Shown here: one piece after another, positions 23,657-32,054 of the stretch
Numbering within the stretch: the stretch's first letter is position 1
How the letters are laid out: each line of letters begins with the position of its first letter
Assembly (NCBI GenBank): GCA_015058655.1
Contig: SVBX01000027.1
Span: 1-44,829, forward strand
From: Pseudoselenomonas ruminantium
GTDB taxonomy: Bacteria > Bacillota > Negativicutes > Selenomonadales > Selenomonadaceae
Direction: 5' to 3'
Length of the DNA stretch: 44,829 bases
The notes under the pieces: model-generated
The model's input: the letters and a program-made list of their open reading frames with translations, nothing else
Databases searched by the model: none
Told to the model about the DNA's origin: nothing
Position numbers and translations under genes: made by a program

Positions 23657-24208
23657 ATGAAACTTATATTTCTGCTAGAAGAACCTTCCATGAAGCATCT
23701 ATTAGACATCCTGCTTCCGCGCATCTTGCCAAGTAATGTTGATTTTCTAACTATACAACATTCCGGAAAACGAGCATTGGAACGCTCTATCCCCATAAAA
23801 CTGCGTGCCTGGAACGAACCTGGCGAAATCAAATTCGTCATTGTCCATGACCAGGATAACAAAGATTGCATACTGCTCAAAAAACAGCTTCTCCAACTTT
23901 GTAGCGACACAAATCGTCAGGTATTAGTGCGAATTGCATGCCAGGAAATGGAAGCATGGTATTTAGGAGATTTCAATGCCTTGTCCAAGGCATATAACAA
24001 ACCCAAGCTGTTAAATTTTGCCAAAAAGAGCAAATATAGATACCCTGATGATATTCCTACCCCCAAAGAAGAATTGCGAAAAATAGTCCCAGAGTATCAA
24101 CAAATTCTGGGTGCAAAAACTGTAGGACCATTTATGGATATAGAAAATAATACTTCCGTCAGCTTTCAACAATTTGTTACAGGAGTACGACGTATTGTTA
24201 ATGAGTGA
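23657..24208 (+). CDS. DUF4276-family protein, putative TOPRIM nuclease partner
   Basis: A 183-aa protein. It begins LIFLLEEPSMKHLLDILLP, then HSGKRALERSIPIKLRAW, the typical DUF4276 opening. An early glutamate (LLEEPS), the acidic cluster VHDQDNKD (~62-69) and ACQEMEAWYLGD (~98-109) could form a TOPRIM-like metal site (E, then DxD). In PARIS systems a TOPRIM protein of another family (DUF4435) is held and released by its partner ATPase; this pair may work likewise. That is inference by analogy. GGAGG precedes the ATG, and hsdR starts 24 bases after the stop, so all five genes look like one operon. Confidence 0.8.
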   Translation: MKLIFLLEEPSMKHLLDILLPRILPSNVDFLTIQHSGKRALERSIPIKLRAWNEPGEIKFVIVHDQDNKDCILLKKQLLQLCSDTNRQVLVRIACQEMEAWYLGDFNALSKAYNKPKLLNFAKKSKYRYPDDIPTPKEELRKIVPEYQQILGAKTVGPFMDIENNTSVSFQQFVTGVRRIVNE

Positions 24209-24232
24209 TATTTTATTGTAGGCGGTGAGTTT

Positions 24233-27200
24233 ATGGCCTCGAACTTTGATTTTGTCTCCCAGGAGCCCGCTTGGGAACACATAGCTGAACGGGCAAAGAA
24301 GGCCGAGCAGGGACTGGCTGTGGCCCCAGAAGTAGCGGCTATCTTTGGGCGGTCGGCTATGGAGCTCTCCATCAAGTGGGTCTATGGGGCCGAGGGCATG
24401 GATATCAGCGACCCTTATAAGGCAGGCAAGGACAGGGAACTTTTCTCCTTGCTGAAGGACAGGGGCTTTGCCGAGGTGGTTGGAGATAGCAGGCTTCTTC
24501 ACATGCTGGACCAACTGCGGCTTTTCGGTAACAGGGCTGCCCATGGCGGAACACCTCTCTCCTTCCGGGACGGGGTGCTCTCCCTGCGAATTCTCTTTGA
24601 ATTTCTCAGCTGGATGGCTTATTGCTACACCTCCATACAGGGAGAAATGGTCTTTGACGAGAGCCTGCTGCCCTCTGCTCAAGAGAAAACTCCCCTCAGC
24701 CAGAAAGAACTCCAGAAACAAGCAGCAGAGATTGAAAAGAAAGACGCAGCCCTGTCCCAAAAGCAGCATGAGCTAGAGGAGAAGAACCGGGAACTGGACG
24801 AGATACGGAAGCAGCATGAAGCGCTGCAACAGGAACTCACCCGCCTGCGGCAGGAACGACAAGCCCAAGGTAGTTTCCATATCAATCCCATTACGGAAGC
24901 CGAGACCCGCAAGCGCTATATAGATTTCGACCTAGAGGCGGCAGGCTGGATCATAGGGGAAAATTGCCGCATCGAGGAAGAAATCTCTGGTATGCCCAAT
25001 GTCTCACATACCGGCTTTACTGATTACATTCTGTACGGGCGTGATGGGAAGCCTCTGGCTATCGTGGAAGCCAAGCGCACCAGCCTTGACCCTGAAAAGG
25101 GTGCCAAGCAGGCGGCACTGTACGCCAAGCTTTATGAGGAAAAGTGCGGCCGTCGCCCCTTTATCTTTATGACCAACGGACTACGCACCCTGTTTCTGGA
25201 TGAGGCTTCCGGCTATCCCCGCCGGGAAGTGTCCGGCTTCCTCACCCAGGATGATCTGCAGATGCGCATAGATCGGCGCGGGCAGCAACAGCCCCTCGCC
25301 GAGATCGAACCAAACCATGATATTGCGGGACGGCCCTATCAACTTGAAGCCGTGAAGTCCGTAGAGGAATCCTTCGACCGCAAGCGCCGCAAAGCTCTGA
25401 TTGTCCAGGCCACAGGCACAGGCAAGACCCGTGTTGCTATCAGTCTCTCCGATGTGCTTTTCCGCGGTGGCTGGGTGAAACGCATACTTTTCCTGGCTGA
25501 CCGCACCGCCCTGGTGAAACAGGCCAAGCGCAGTTTCATGGATTTCTTCAGCAATGAAATCCCCATGGCCAACCTTATGGACAGCAGGGATGATGCTGCC
25601 ACGGCCCGGATTATCTTTTCCACCTACCCCACCATGATGAATGCCATAGATACGGCCAAAAATCCCGAAGGGCGCCGCTTCTTCTCCCCCGGCACCTTTG
25701 ACCTCATCATAATAGACGAGAGCCACCGCAGCATTTACCAAAGGTATCAGGCCATCTTCCGCTACTTCGATGCCATGTTGCTGGGGCTGACCGCCACCCC
25801 AAAGAACGAGGTAGACAAGAACACCTACCGCCAGTTCGAACTTGAGGACGGCAATCCCACCTTTGCCTATCAATATGACGAGGCGGTGGAGCAGGGCTAT
25901 CTCGTCCCCTATCAACAGTTCGAACGTACCACAGAGCTTTTGCAGAAAGGACTGCATTACAAAGACCTCAGCGAAGAAGACAAGGCCCACTATGAGGAGG
26001 TATTCGGCTTAGCAGGAGACAATGCCCCGGATATCGAGAATACGGCTTTCAACAGTTACGTCTTCAACCGCCAGACTGTGCAGACGGTCATTCAGGACTT
26101 GATGTCTATGGGCCACTATATAGAGGGTGGCGACAAACTGGGCAAGACCATCATCTTTGCCAAGAACAGGAAACACGCAAAATTCATCGTGGATGTTTTC
26201 CATGAAATGTATCCCGAGCTGGGTGATGACTTCATCCAGCAGGTGGACGGCAGCATAGATTACCATGAGCAGATCATCGATGACTTCCGCACGCCTGGCA
26301 AACACCCTCAGATTACCGTTTCCGTGGATATGCTGGATACAGGCATTGATGTGCCGGAAATACTGAATCTTGTCTTTTTCAAGATGGTGCGCTCCTACAG
26401 CAAATTCTGGCAGATGATAGGCCGAGGCACCCGGCTTTGCACCGGGCTTTTCGGGCCTGGGCTGGACAAGAAAAATTTCTATATCTTCGACTACGGCGGG
26501 AATTTTGAGTTTTTCAGCCTGCAAGGGAACAAGCTGAAAGAAAGCAAGAACCAGCCCTCGCTAACCGAGCGCATCTTCAATCTACAAGCAAATCTTTACC
26601 TGCTGCTTTACAAGGACAAGGATACTGAGCGCCAAGCCTTTGCCCAAACTCTTTTCAAAGAATTGCACGGCGCTATAATTGCCCTGGACGATAATAGCTT
26701 CCGTGTGATGCAGAACCGACAGCAGGTAGAGAAGTACCGCAACATGCTCACCTGGGCGAATTTCACGGCAGATGATGTGGCAGAGATTGCGAAGCATATC
26801 TCCCCCATCATTCCCGGTCAGGATGAAGAGGTTATGGCCAGATTCTTTGACCAGAAAATCTACGGCATGATGTATGACTATCTGCTTGGCAAGGATATAG
26901 GCGCCAAGGCCCAGCAGGTGGAAGAAACGGCAGATAAGCTAAGTTCGCCTCACCTGCTGACCATTCCCCAAATCAAGGAAAAGCAGCCCTTCATCCAGCA
27001 GGTACGCTATCCTGAGTATTGGGATAACGTGACTCTGGCTGGCATCGAAAAAGTCCGCACAGAACTGCGCGGACTGCTGAAATTCCTTGAAACAGAAAAC
27101 ACCAAAATTTACTACACAGATTTCACCGACCATATGCTTACCGTCAACGAAACCCATACTATCATGCCCCAGCAAACCTCGGAAACTTACAAGAAAAAAG

Positions 27201-27646
27201 TTGAGCGCTATCTATTGGAACATAGGGACAATATCGCCGTCCACAAGCTCCGTACCAATAAGCGCCTCACTGCCACCGACCTTCGTGAACTGGAAAGGGT
27301 TCTCTGGGAAGACCTGGGCACTCTGGAAGATTACCGCCACCTTTACGGCGAACGTCCCGTGGGACTGATGGTGCGCAAGACAGTAGGCATGGACAGAGCC
27401 GCCCTGGAGGAAGTCTTCGCAGAATTCTTGCAGGAAAACAGACTGAACCTAAGGCAGATTGACTTCGTGAAGCGCATTATCGACTATCTGGCTAAAAATG
27501 GAGAAATGCTGCCCCAGGATGTCAAGAAACCTGCCTTTGCAGGGCTGAATAATGTGGCACAGCTGTTCAAAGGGCACCTTGATGAGGTGAACCACATATT
27601 CGCCAAGGTTAAGGAAGTTACAAATAACGGTACTGAGATTGCGTAA
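24233..27646 (+). CDS. hsdR: Type I restriction endonuclease subunit HsdR (EcoEI-like) with DUF4145 N-terminus
   Basis: A 1137-aa restriction/translocase subunit. Parts in order: a DUF4145 (HEPN-like) domain at ~5-125; a strong coiled coil at ~155-220; the nuclease domain with FTDYILYGRDGKPLAIVEAK (PD-(D/E)XK, lysine at ~279); then superfamily 2 helicase motifs ATGTGKTR (~392), IIIDESHRS (~493), LTATP (~518) and QMIGRGTRL (~726); and an EcoEI-type C-terminal region. ATP-driven DNA translocation leads to cleavage of unmodified DNA together with HsdM and HsdS. All catalytic motifs are intact, so it is probably active. GGCGGTGAG precedes the ATG. It returns to the GC-rich composition of hsdM. 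Confidence 0.96.
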   Translation: MASNFDFVSQEPAWEHIAERAKKAEQGLAVAPEVAAIFGRSAMELSIKWVYGAEGMDISDPYKAGKDRELFSLLKDRGFAEVVGDSRLLHMLDQLRLFGNRAAHGGTPLSFRDGVLSLRILFEFLSWMAYCYTSIQGEMVFDESLLPSAQEKTPLSQKELQKQAAEIEKKDAALSQKQHELEEKNRELDEIRKQHEALQQELTRLRQERQAQGSFHINPITEAETRKRYIDFDLEAAGWIIGENCRIEEEISGMPNVSHTGFTDYILYGRDGKPLAIVEAKRTSLDPEKGAKQAALYAKLYEEKCGRRPFIFMTNGLRTLFLDEASGYPRREVSGFLTQDDLQMRIDRRGQQQPLAEIEPNHDIAGRPYQLEAVKSVEESFDRKRRKALIVQATGTGKTRVAISLSDVLFRGGWVKRILFLADRTALVKQAKRSFMDFFSNEIPMANLMDSRDDAATARIIFSTYPTMMNAIDTAKNPEGRRFFSPGTFDLIIIDESHRSIYQRYQAIFRYFDAMLLGLTATPKNEVDKNTYRQFELEDGNPTFAYQYDEAVEQGYLVPYQQFERTTELLQKGLHYKDLSEEDKAHYEEVFGLAGDNAPDIENTAFNSYVFNRQTVQTVIQDLMSMGHYIEGGDKLGKTIIFAKNRKHAKFIVDVFHEMYPELGDDFIQQVDGSIDYHEQIIDDFRTPGKHPQITVSVDMLDTGIDVPEILNLVFFKMVRSYSKFWQMIGRGTRLCTGLFGPGLDKKNFYIFDYGGNFEFFSLQGNKLKESKNQPSLTERIFNLQANLYLLLYKDKDTERQAFAQTLFKELHGAIIALDDNSFRVMQNRQQVEKYRNMLTWANFTADDVAEIAKHISPIIPGQDEEVMARFFDQKIYGMMYDYLLGKDIGAKAQQVEETADKLSSPHLLTIPQIKEKQPFIQQVRYPEYWDNVTLAGIEKVRTELRGLLKFLETENTKIYYTDFTDHMLTVNETHTIMPQQTSETYKKKVERYLLEHRDNIAVHKLRTNKRLTATDLRELERVLWEDLGTLEDYRHLYGERPVGLMVRKTVGMDRAALEEVFAEFLQENRLNLRQIDFVKRIIDYLAKNGEMLPQDVKKPAFAGLNNVAQLFKGHLDEVNHIFAKVKEVTNNGTEIA

Positions 27647-27653
27647 GTAAATT

Positions 27654-27856
27654 GCCTTCCCCTTGAGGGGCACGTAAGTGTGGGAGTCCAGTGAACTCCC
27701 TGGACAGGTGACAGTCTGACGGGCTGATGAATTATTTGGAAACTAACTAAGCATGGCGAACAATGATTAACATGCCACCTCATCCGCCCCTTCGGGGCAC
27801 CTGTCCAGGGTGTCCACCGGACACCCGCGGCTACGCCGCCCCCTCAAGGGGAAGGC
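27654..27856. repeat. Long palindromic interspersed element, copy B (downstream of hsdR)
   Basis: A 203-bp element with the same outer inverted repeat as copy A: GCCTTCCCCTTGAGGGG begins at 27654 and its complement ends at 27856. The left arm (GGGAGTCCAGTGAACTCCC, TGGACAGGTG) pairs with a right arm (CACCTGTCCAGGG through 27840) that copy A partly lacks. The centre (~27730-27770) is AT-rich and unrelated to that of copy A. It fills the gap between hsdR and comEA. It has no T-run but could fold strongly in RNA. Confidence 0.85.
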
Positions 27857-27867
27857 TTTTCTTTTCA

Positions 27868-28452
27868 TCAGATGCACACCTTGTCCTTGAGCTTGGCGAA
27901 CTTTGCTTCCCCTATGCCCTTGATTTTCTTCAGATCTGAGATATCCTGAAAGCCCCCCTCTGTCTCACGGTATTCTATGATTTTCTGCGCGGTGGAGGGG
28001 CCTACCCCCGGCAAGCCGTCCAAGGCCTGGGCATCGGCGGTGTTGATATTGATAAGCTCCCCTGCGTCGGGCTTGCCTTTATTGGCAGATTTAGATTTGT
28101 CTGCACCCGCCGCTCTGGTGACCTGGGCTTTTTCCGGCACCTGGACTTTCTGTCCGTCCTTCAAGACCTGCGCCATATTGATGCGCTCCGCATCCCCTGT
28201 AGGCAGCACTCCGCCACAGCTGTTAACTGCATCGGCTATGCGGGCGCCTTCCTTGAGGGTCACCACCCCGGGACGGTTCACGGCGCCAGTGACATAGACG
28301 GTGATTTCATGGGCTGGCACCTCTGTGCTCTGGCTTTCTCCGGCAGAAAGCTTCACCGCGGCATCCTGCTCGGAGTAGCCGTACATAAGGCCTCCTGCCG
28401 CCACCATCCCCAGTAGCAGCAAGATCAACATGGAGCGTTTGAACATGGGCAT
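27868..28452 (-). CDS. comEA: ComEA-family DNA-binding competence protein
   Basis: A 194-aa protein. A membrane anchor (residues ~5-25) precedes an SLBB-like domain (EITVYVTGAVNRPGVVTLKE, ~48-110), a short Lys-rich linker, and a helix-hairpin-helix DNA-binding domain with ININTADAQALDGLPGVGPS (~133-152) and a second hairpin KIKGIGEAKFAKL. ComEA binds incoming double-stranded DNA outside the membrane in natural transformation. No comEC or comEB gene adjoins it here. GGAAGGGGGG precedes the ATG. It lies downstream of the leuA terminator, so it should have its own promoter, which I could not define. Confidence 0.92.
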   Translation of the reverse strand: MPMFKRSMLILLLLGMVAAGGLMYGYSEQDAAVKLSAGESQSTEVPAHEITVYVTGAVNRPGVVTLKEGARIADAVNSCGGVLPTGDAERINMAQVLKDGQKVQVPEKAQVTRAAGADKSKSANKGKPDAGELININTADAQALDGLPGVGPSTAQKIIEYRETEGGFQDISDLKKIKGIGEAKFAKLKDKVCI

Positions 28453-28512
28453 GATAAGCCCCCCTTCCTGAGAATTTCGTTCAGGCTTTTCCCATAAGCT
28501 TCTAGGCCACTA

Positions 28513-28543
28513 AAAAATCTCCTGCCAACGACAGGAGATTTTT
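28513..28543 (-). terminator. Terminator of leuA
   Basis: Perfect 12-base arms at 28513-28524 and 28532-28543 (core CTCCTG / CAGGAG) with A- and T-rich outer parts. On the minus strand it lies 11 bases after the leuA stop. Confidence 0.92.
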
Positions 28544-28554
28544 CATTATCTTGA

Positions 28555-30225
28555 TTACTTGCCAGCCTTCATGCGGTTGATGGCGCTGAAGAGGGCCTGG
28601 ATGGAAGCGGTGATGATATCCGTGTCAAGACCTGCACCCCAGACGGTGCGTCCTTCCTCGGTGACGATGCCGATATAGGCCATGGCCCTGGAATTCTGAC
28701 CGATTTCCAGAGCGTGCTCGCTGTAGGTCACATCCTTGTAGCTGATGCCCAGATTCTTCTGCAGAGCGTTGGAAACAGCGTCCAAACGGCCATTGCCCCT
28801 GGCCACGAAGGTTTCAGCATTTCCCTCCACCAGAAGATCCACGGTGCCCTTGCGTGTGCCGTCCGGCTCCTTTTTCAGCAGGAAGTCTACCAGCTGGTAA
28901 GGAGCAGTGACATTCACATACTCCTCCATGAAAATCTTGTAGATCTCATCCGGCATGAGCTCCTTGTGCTTGTGGTCGGAAACGCTCTTGACGCAGTAGC
29001 CGAAGTCCTCCCGCATCTTCTTGGGCATATCGATGCCATACTTCTGCTCCATGATGAAGCCTACGCCGCCCTTGCCGGACTGGCTGTTGATGCGGATGAC
29101 ATCGCCGTCGTACTCCCGGCCCACATCCTTGGGGTCGATGTAAAGATAGGGCAGGGTCCACTTATCGGGATTCTTCTCCTCTTTCCACTTCATGCCCTTG
29201 GCAATAGCATCCTGATGGGAGCCGGAGAAAGCTGCAAACACCAGCTTGCCTGCATAGGGCTGGCGCATGCTCACCTGCATGCGGGTGACCTTTTCGTACA
29301 GGTCAACCAGCTCGGGCATATCGGAGAAATCCAATCCCGGGTCAATGCCCAAAGCGAACATATTCATGCCCACGGTGATGATGTCCACATTGCCTGTGCG
29401 CTCGCCATTGCCGAAGAGGGTGCCCTCCACCCGGTCAGCCCCGGCCAGCAACCCCATCTCCGTATCTGCCACGCCACATCCCCGGTCGTTGTGGGGATGC
29501 AAGGACAGCACCACATTATCGCGATACTTGAGATGCTTGTTCACATAAGCCACCTGCATGCCATACACATGGGGCATGGACATTTCCACTGTCACAGGCA
29601 GGTTGATGATGGCCTTGCGGTCAGCCGTGGGCTGCCACACATCCAGCACCGCATTGCAGACTTCCAGGGCGTACTCCGGCTCCGTGCCGGTGAAGCTCTC
29701 AGGAGAATACTCAAAGCGGTAATTGGCCCCGGCCTCTTCCGTCAGCTGCTTCAGGAGCTTGGCCCCTTCCACGGCGATTTCCTTGATTTCCTCTTTGGAC
29801 ATCTTGAAAACCTGCTCCCGCTGGGCCACGGAAGTGGAGTTATAAACATGGACGATGGCGTTCTTCACGCCCTTCAAGGCTTCGAAGGTCTTCTTGATGA
29901 TGTGCTCACGGGCCTGGGTCAGCACCTGGATGGTCACATCATCGGGGATCAAGTCCTCCTCAACCAGGCGGCGCAGGAACTCATATTCAGTCTCCGAAGC
30001 CGCAGGGAAGCCAATCTCGATTTCCTTGAAGCCCACCTTGAGGAGCATCTTGTAGAATTCCAGCTTCTCCTCCAAGCTCATGGGAATGATCAGGGACTGA
30101 TTGCCATCCCGCAGATCCACGCTGCACCATACAGGCGCATGGTCAGGAGCATCCTTCTTCATCCATTCCAAATCTATTTCCGGCGGCATGAAATAACCCT
30201 TGCTGTATTTCTGATAGTTCATCAT
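28555..30225 (-). CDS. leuA: 2-isopropylmalate synthase (LeuA type 2)
   Basis: A ~556-aa enzyme that condenses acetyl-CoA with 2-oxoisovalerate, the first step of leucine synthesis. The TIM-barrel catalytic part shows VDLRDGNQSL (~36-45) and the metal-binding LHPHNDRG (~244). The C-terminal regulatory domain, where leucine binds in this family, includes VDLLVEGNAETFVARGNGRL. The length fits the longer type-2 LeuA. The frame is open to 30282, but GGAGG lies nine bases before the ATG pair at 30225/30222, so the longer reading is rejected. No other leucine genes adjoin. A palindrome over the putative promoter suggests repressor control; no T-box pattern was seen. Confidence 0.93.
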   Translation of the reverse strand: MMNYQKYSKGYFMPPEIDLEWMKKDAPDHAPVWCSVDLRDGNQSLIIPMSLEEKLEFYKMLLKVGFKEIEIGFPAASETEYEFLRRLVEEDLIPDDVTIQVLTQAREHIIKKTFEALKGVKNAIVHVYNSTSVAQREQVFKMSKEEIKEIAVEGAKLLKQLTEEAGANYRFEYSPESFTGTEPEYALEVCNAVLDVWQPTADRKAIINLPVTVEMSMPHVYGMQVAYVNKHLKYRDNVVLSLHPHNDRGCGVADTEMGLLAGADRVEGTLFGNGERTGNVDIITVGMNMFALGIDPGLDFSDMPELVDLYEKVTRMQVSMRQPYAGKLVFAAFSGSHQDAIAKGMKWKEEKNPDKWTLPYLYIDPKDVGREYDGDVIRINSQSGKGGVGFIMEQKYGIDMPKKMREDFGYCVKSVSDHKHKELMPDEIYKIFMEEYVNVTAPYQLVDFLLKKEPDGTRKGTVDLLVEGNAETFVARGNGRLDAVSNALQKNLGISYKDVTYSEHALEIGQNSRAMAYIGIVTEEGRTVWGAGLDTDIITASIQALFSAINRMKAGK

Positions 30226-30242
30226 CAAAGCATCCCTCCATA

Positions 30243-30282
30243 TATCGTATACTACGATAACACACAGGCTAAGTTTTAGCAA
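30243..30282 (-). promoter_or_regulatory. Putative leuA promoter with overlapping palindromic operator
   Basis: On the minus strand, TTGCTA (30277-30282), 17 bases, TATCGT (30254-30259). The -10 is part of a perfect palindrome, TATCGTA-N3-TACGATA (30243-30259), just before the ribosome site. The placement suits a repressor. The -10 match is only fair. Confidence 0.5.
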
Positions 30283-30357
30283 GTATTTTGTATACTTTTG
30301 TAAACCAAAAGCCTTTTAAAAGGAATAATGTAGACAGGTGTATCTTTGTCATGGATT

Positions 30358-30810
30358 TCACTTTCCTGTGGAGCCAAAGCCTCCCTGCCTGTCCTGTCCC
30401 TTCCCTGCCGTATCCCCGTCGGCCAAAAGGTACTTCATAAAGACTCCTTGAGCCAGCCGTTCCCCTGCTTTCAAAGTCACGGCCCCCTTACCCCGATTCC
30501 ACAGGGCGATGAAGATATGCCCTTCATTGTCTGGGTTATTGTAATAATCCGCATCCACCACGCCCACGCTGTTCATCAGCACCAGCTGCCGCTTCACCGC
30601 CAGGCTGGAACGGATATGGATATACAGCACCTCGTCCGGCTCCATATAAGCCTTGACCCCCGTAGGCACCATAGCCATCTCACCAGGAGCAATCACCACG
30701 CTCTCAGCAGCAGAAAGATCATATCCTGCGCTTGCAGCCGTGCCACGAAGGGGAAGGGCAATGCCCTTCCCCTCATAAGCACTGACTATTTCAAAGCCGC
30801 GCACCGCCAT
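30358..30810 (-). CDS. dut: Deoxyuridine 5'-triphosphate nucleotidohydrolase (dUTPase)
   Basis: A ~150-aa trimeric dUTPase, which removes dUTP to protect DNA and supplies dUMP for thymidylate. The five family motifs are visible: SAGYDLSAA, HIRSSLAVK, NSVGVVDADYY, AGERLAQ and the C-terminal GGFGSTGK that closes over the substrate. The ATG at 30810 overlaps the hfq stop (TGATG), indicating coupling; a GTG one codon earlier is a less likely start. Last gene of miaA-hfq-dut. Confidence 0.95.
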   Translation of the reverse strand: MAVRGFEIVSAYEGKGIALPLRGTAASAGYDLSAAESVVIAPGEMAMVPTGVKAYMEPDEVLYIHIRSSLAVKRQLVLMNSVGVVDADYYNNPDNEGHIFIALWNRGKGAVTLKAGERLAQGVFMKYLLADGDTAGKGQDRQGGFGSTGK

Positions 30811-31079
30811 CACTCTGCTGCCTCAGCGACATCTGCTTCTGCATTGCCCTCAGGCCTGAATGTATTCACCGGCCTGGCAGGGCTGACGGTGGAGACGGCG
30901 TGTTTGTAGACCATCTGCTGGCGACCCATGACATCCATCATGATGACGAAGTTGTCAAAGCCCTTCACGATACCCTTGATCTGGAAGCCGTTTACCAGGT
31001 GAATGGTCACCTGCGTGCTGCTCTTGCGTACATTGTTGAGGAAAGTGTCCTGCAAATCAGTGTTGTTCTTCTTGACCAT
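30810..31079 (-). CDS. hfq: RNA chaperone Hfq
   Basis: An 89-aa Sm-fold protein that forms hexamers and pairs small RNAs with mRNAs. The Sm1 part holds [20 protein letters not shown] and the Sm2 part holds YKHAVSTV, the hallmark of Hfq (KHAIST in others). A short acidic/alanine tail follows. The open frame reaches 31118, but GGGAGG lies seven bases before the ATG at 31079, giving the usual start [11 protein letters not shown]. It follows miaA directly, the conserved order in many bacteria, and overlaps dut by one base. Confidence 0.96.
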   Translation of the reverse strand: MVKKNNTDLQDTFLNNVRKSSTQVTIHLVNGFQIKGIVKGFDNFVIMMDVMGRQQMVYKHAVSTVSPARPVNTFRPEGNAEADVAEAAE

Positions 31080-31081
31080 GA

Positions 31082-32050
31082 TTATGCCTCCCATGTCTTT
31101 TTCATCAGTTTCCTGCAATCTTCCAGCAAAGCCTCCAAAGGCTGGTCAGCCTTTATCCACTCTATGTAGGGCATTTTCCTGTACCAGGTGAGCTGCCGCT
31201 TGGCAAAGTGGCGGGTGGATTTCTGGATAAGCTCTACGGCCTCCTCACGGCTCATTTCACCGCAAAGGTATGCCGCTGTCTCCTTATAGCCTATGCCCTT
31301 CATGGCCTGGGTGCTGCGGTGAAGCCCTCCTGACAGAAGTCCTTTCACCTCGTCTTCCAGCCCTGACTCAAACATAAGGGTCACTCTTCGGTTGATACGC
31401 TCGTAAAGCTCCTGCCTGTCCCTCTCAAGGCCTATGACCAGTGCATCATAGCAAAGGCATTCTCTGGTGAGAGTCCCTGCCCCTGCCTGTTTCTCCTGGG
31501 AAATCTGCTCACCGCCAAAGCGGCTGACCTCCAGCGCGCGGACAACACGGCGGAAATCATTGGGGTGAAGCCTTTGGGCAGCAGCCGGGTCAGCCTCTGC
31601 CAAAAGCCCGTGGACATACTCCTTGCCCCTGCTCCTGCCCAGTTCCTCAAGATAGGAACGATAAGCCCCATGTTCCTCTGTTTCGTTGAACTGATATCCC
31701 TCCAGCAGAGCCTTCACATAAAGGCCCGTACCTCCCGCCAGAATGGGAACTTTGCCCTGGGAATTGAGAATGCCGATGCATTTCCCCGCCTCTGCCACGA
31801 AATCCGTCACTGCGTAGTTCTCGCAGGGTTCGCGGATATCTATGAGATGATGAGGCACCCCTTGGCGCTCCTCCATATCAGGCTTGGCCGAGCCTATGTC
31901 AAAGCCCTTGTACACCAGCATGGAGTCCCCGGAGATGATTTCCGTGCCAAGTTCCCTGGCCAAAGCGATGGAAAGGGCAGTCTTGCCTACCGCCGTAGGG
32001 CCTAAGATAACTATCAACCTGTCTTTTTTTTCCTTGGTAGCTGTGCTCAT
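31082..32050 (-). CDS. miaA: tRNA dimethylallyltransferase (MiaA)
   Basis: A 322-aa enzyme that adds the dimethylallyl group to A37 of tRNAs reading codons that start with U. The P-loop GPTAVGKT (~17-24) is followed by [33 protein letters not shown], the RALEV-containing block and [10 protein letters not shown] near the end, all typical of MiaA. The length is normal. The hfq ATG lies two bases past the stop. It follows the UPF0173 hydrolase by four bases, so the operon probably starts with that gene. Confidence 0.97.
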   Translation of the reverse strand: MSTATKEKKDRLIVILGPTAVGKTALSIALARELGTEIISGDSMLVYKGFDIGSAKPDMEERQGVPHHLIDIREPCENYAVTDFVAEAGKCIGILNSQGKVPILAGGTGLYVKALLEGYQFNETEEHGAYRSYLEELGRSRGKEYVHGLLAEADPAAAQRLHPNDFRRVVRALEVSRFGGEQISQEKQAGAGTLTRECLCYDALVIGLERDRQELYERINRRVTLMFESGLEDEVKGLLSGGLHRSTQAMKGIGYKETAAYLCGEMSREEAVELIQKSTRHFAKRQLTWYRKMPYIEWIKADQPLEALLEDCRKLMKKTWEA

Positions 32051-32054
32051 TTAT

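Noticed and set aside
28714..30279. 521-codon plus-strand frame opposite leuA
   Set aside because: Antisense to a clear leuA; the His/Leu-rich product is typical of a shadow frame.
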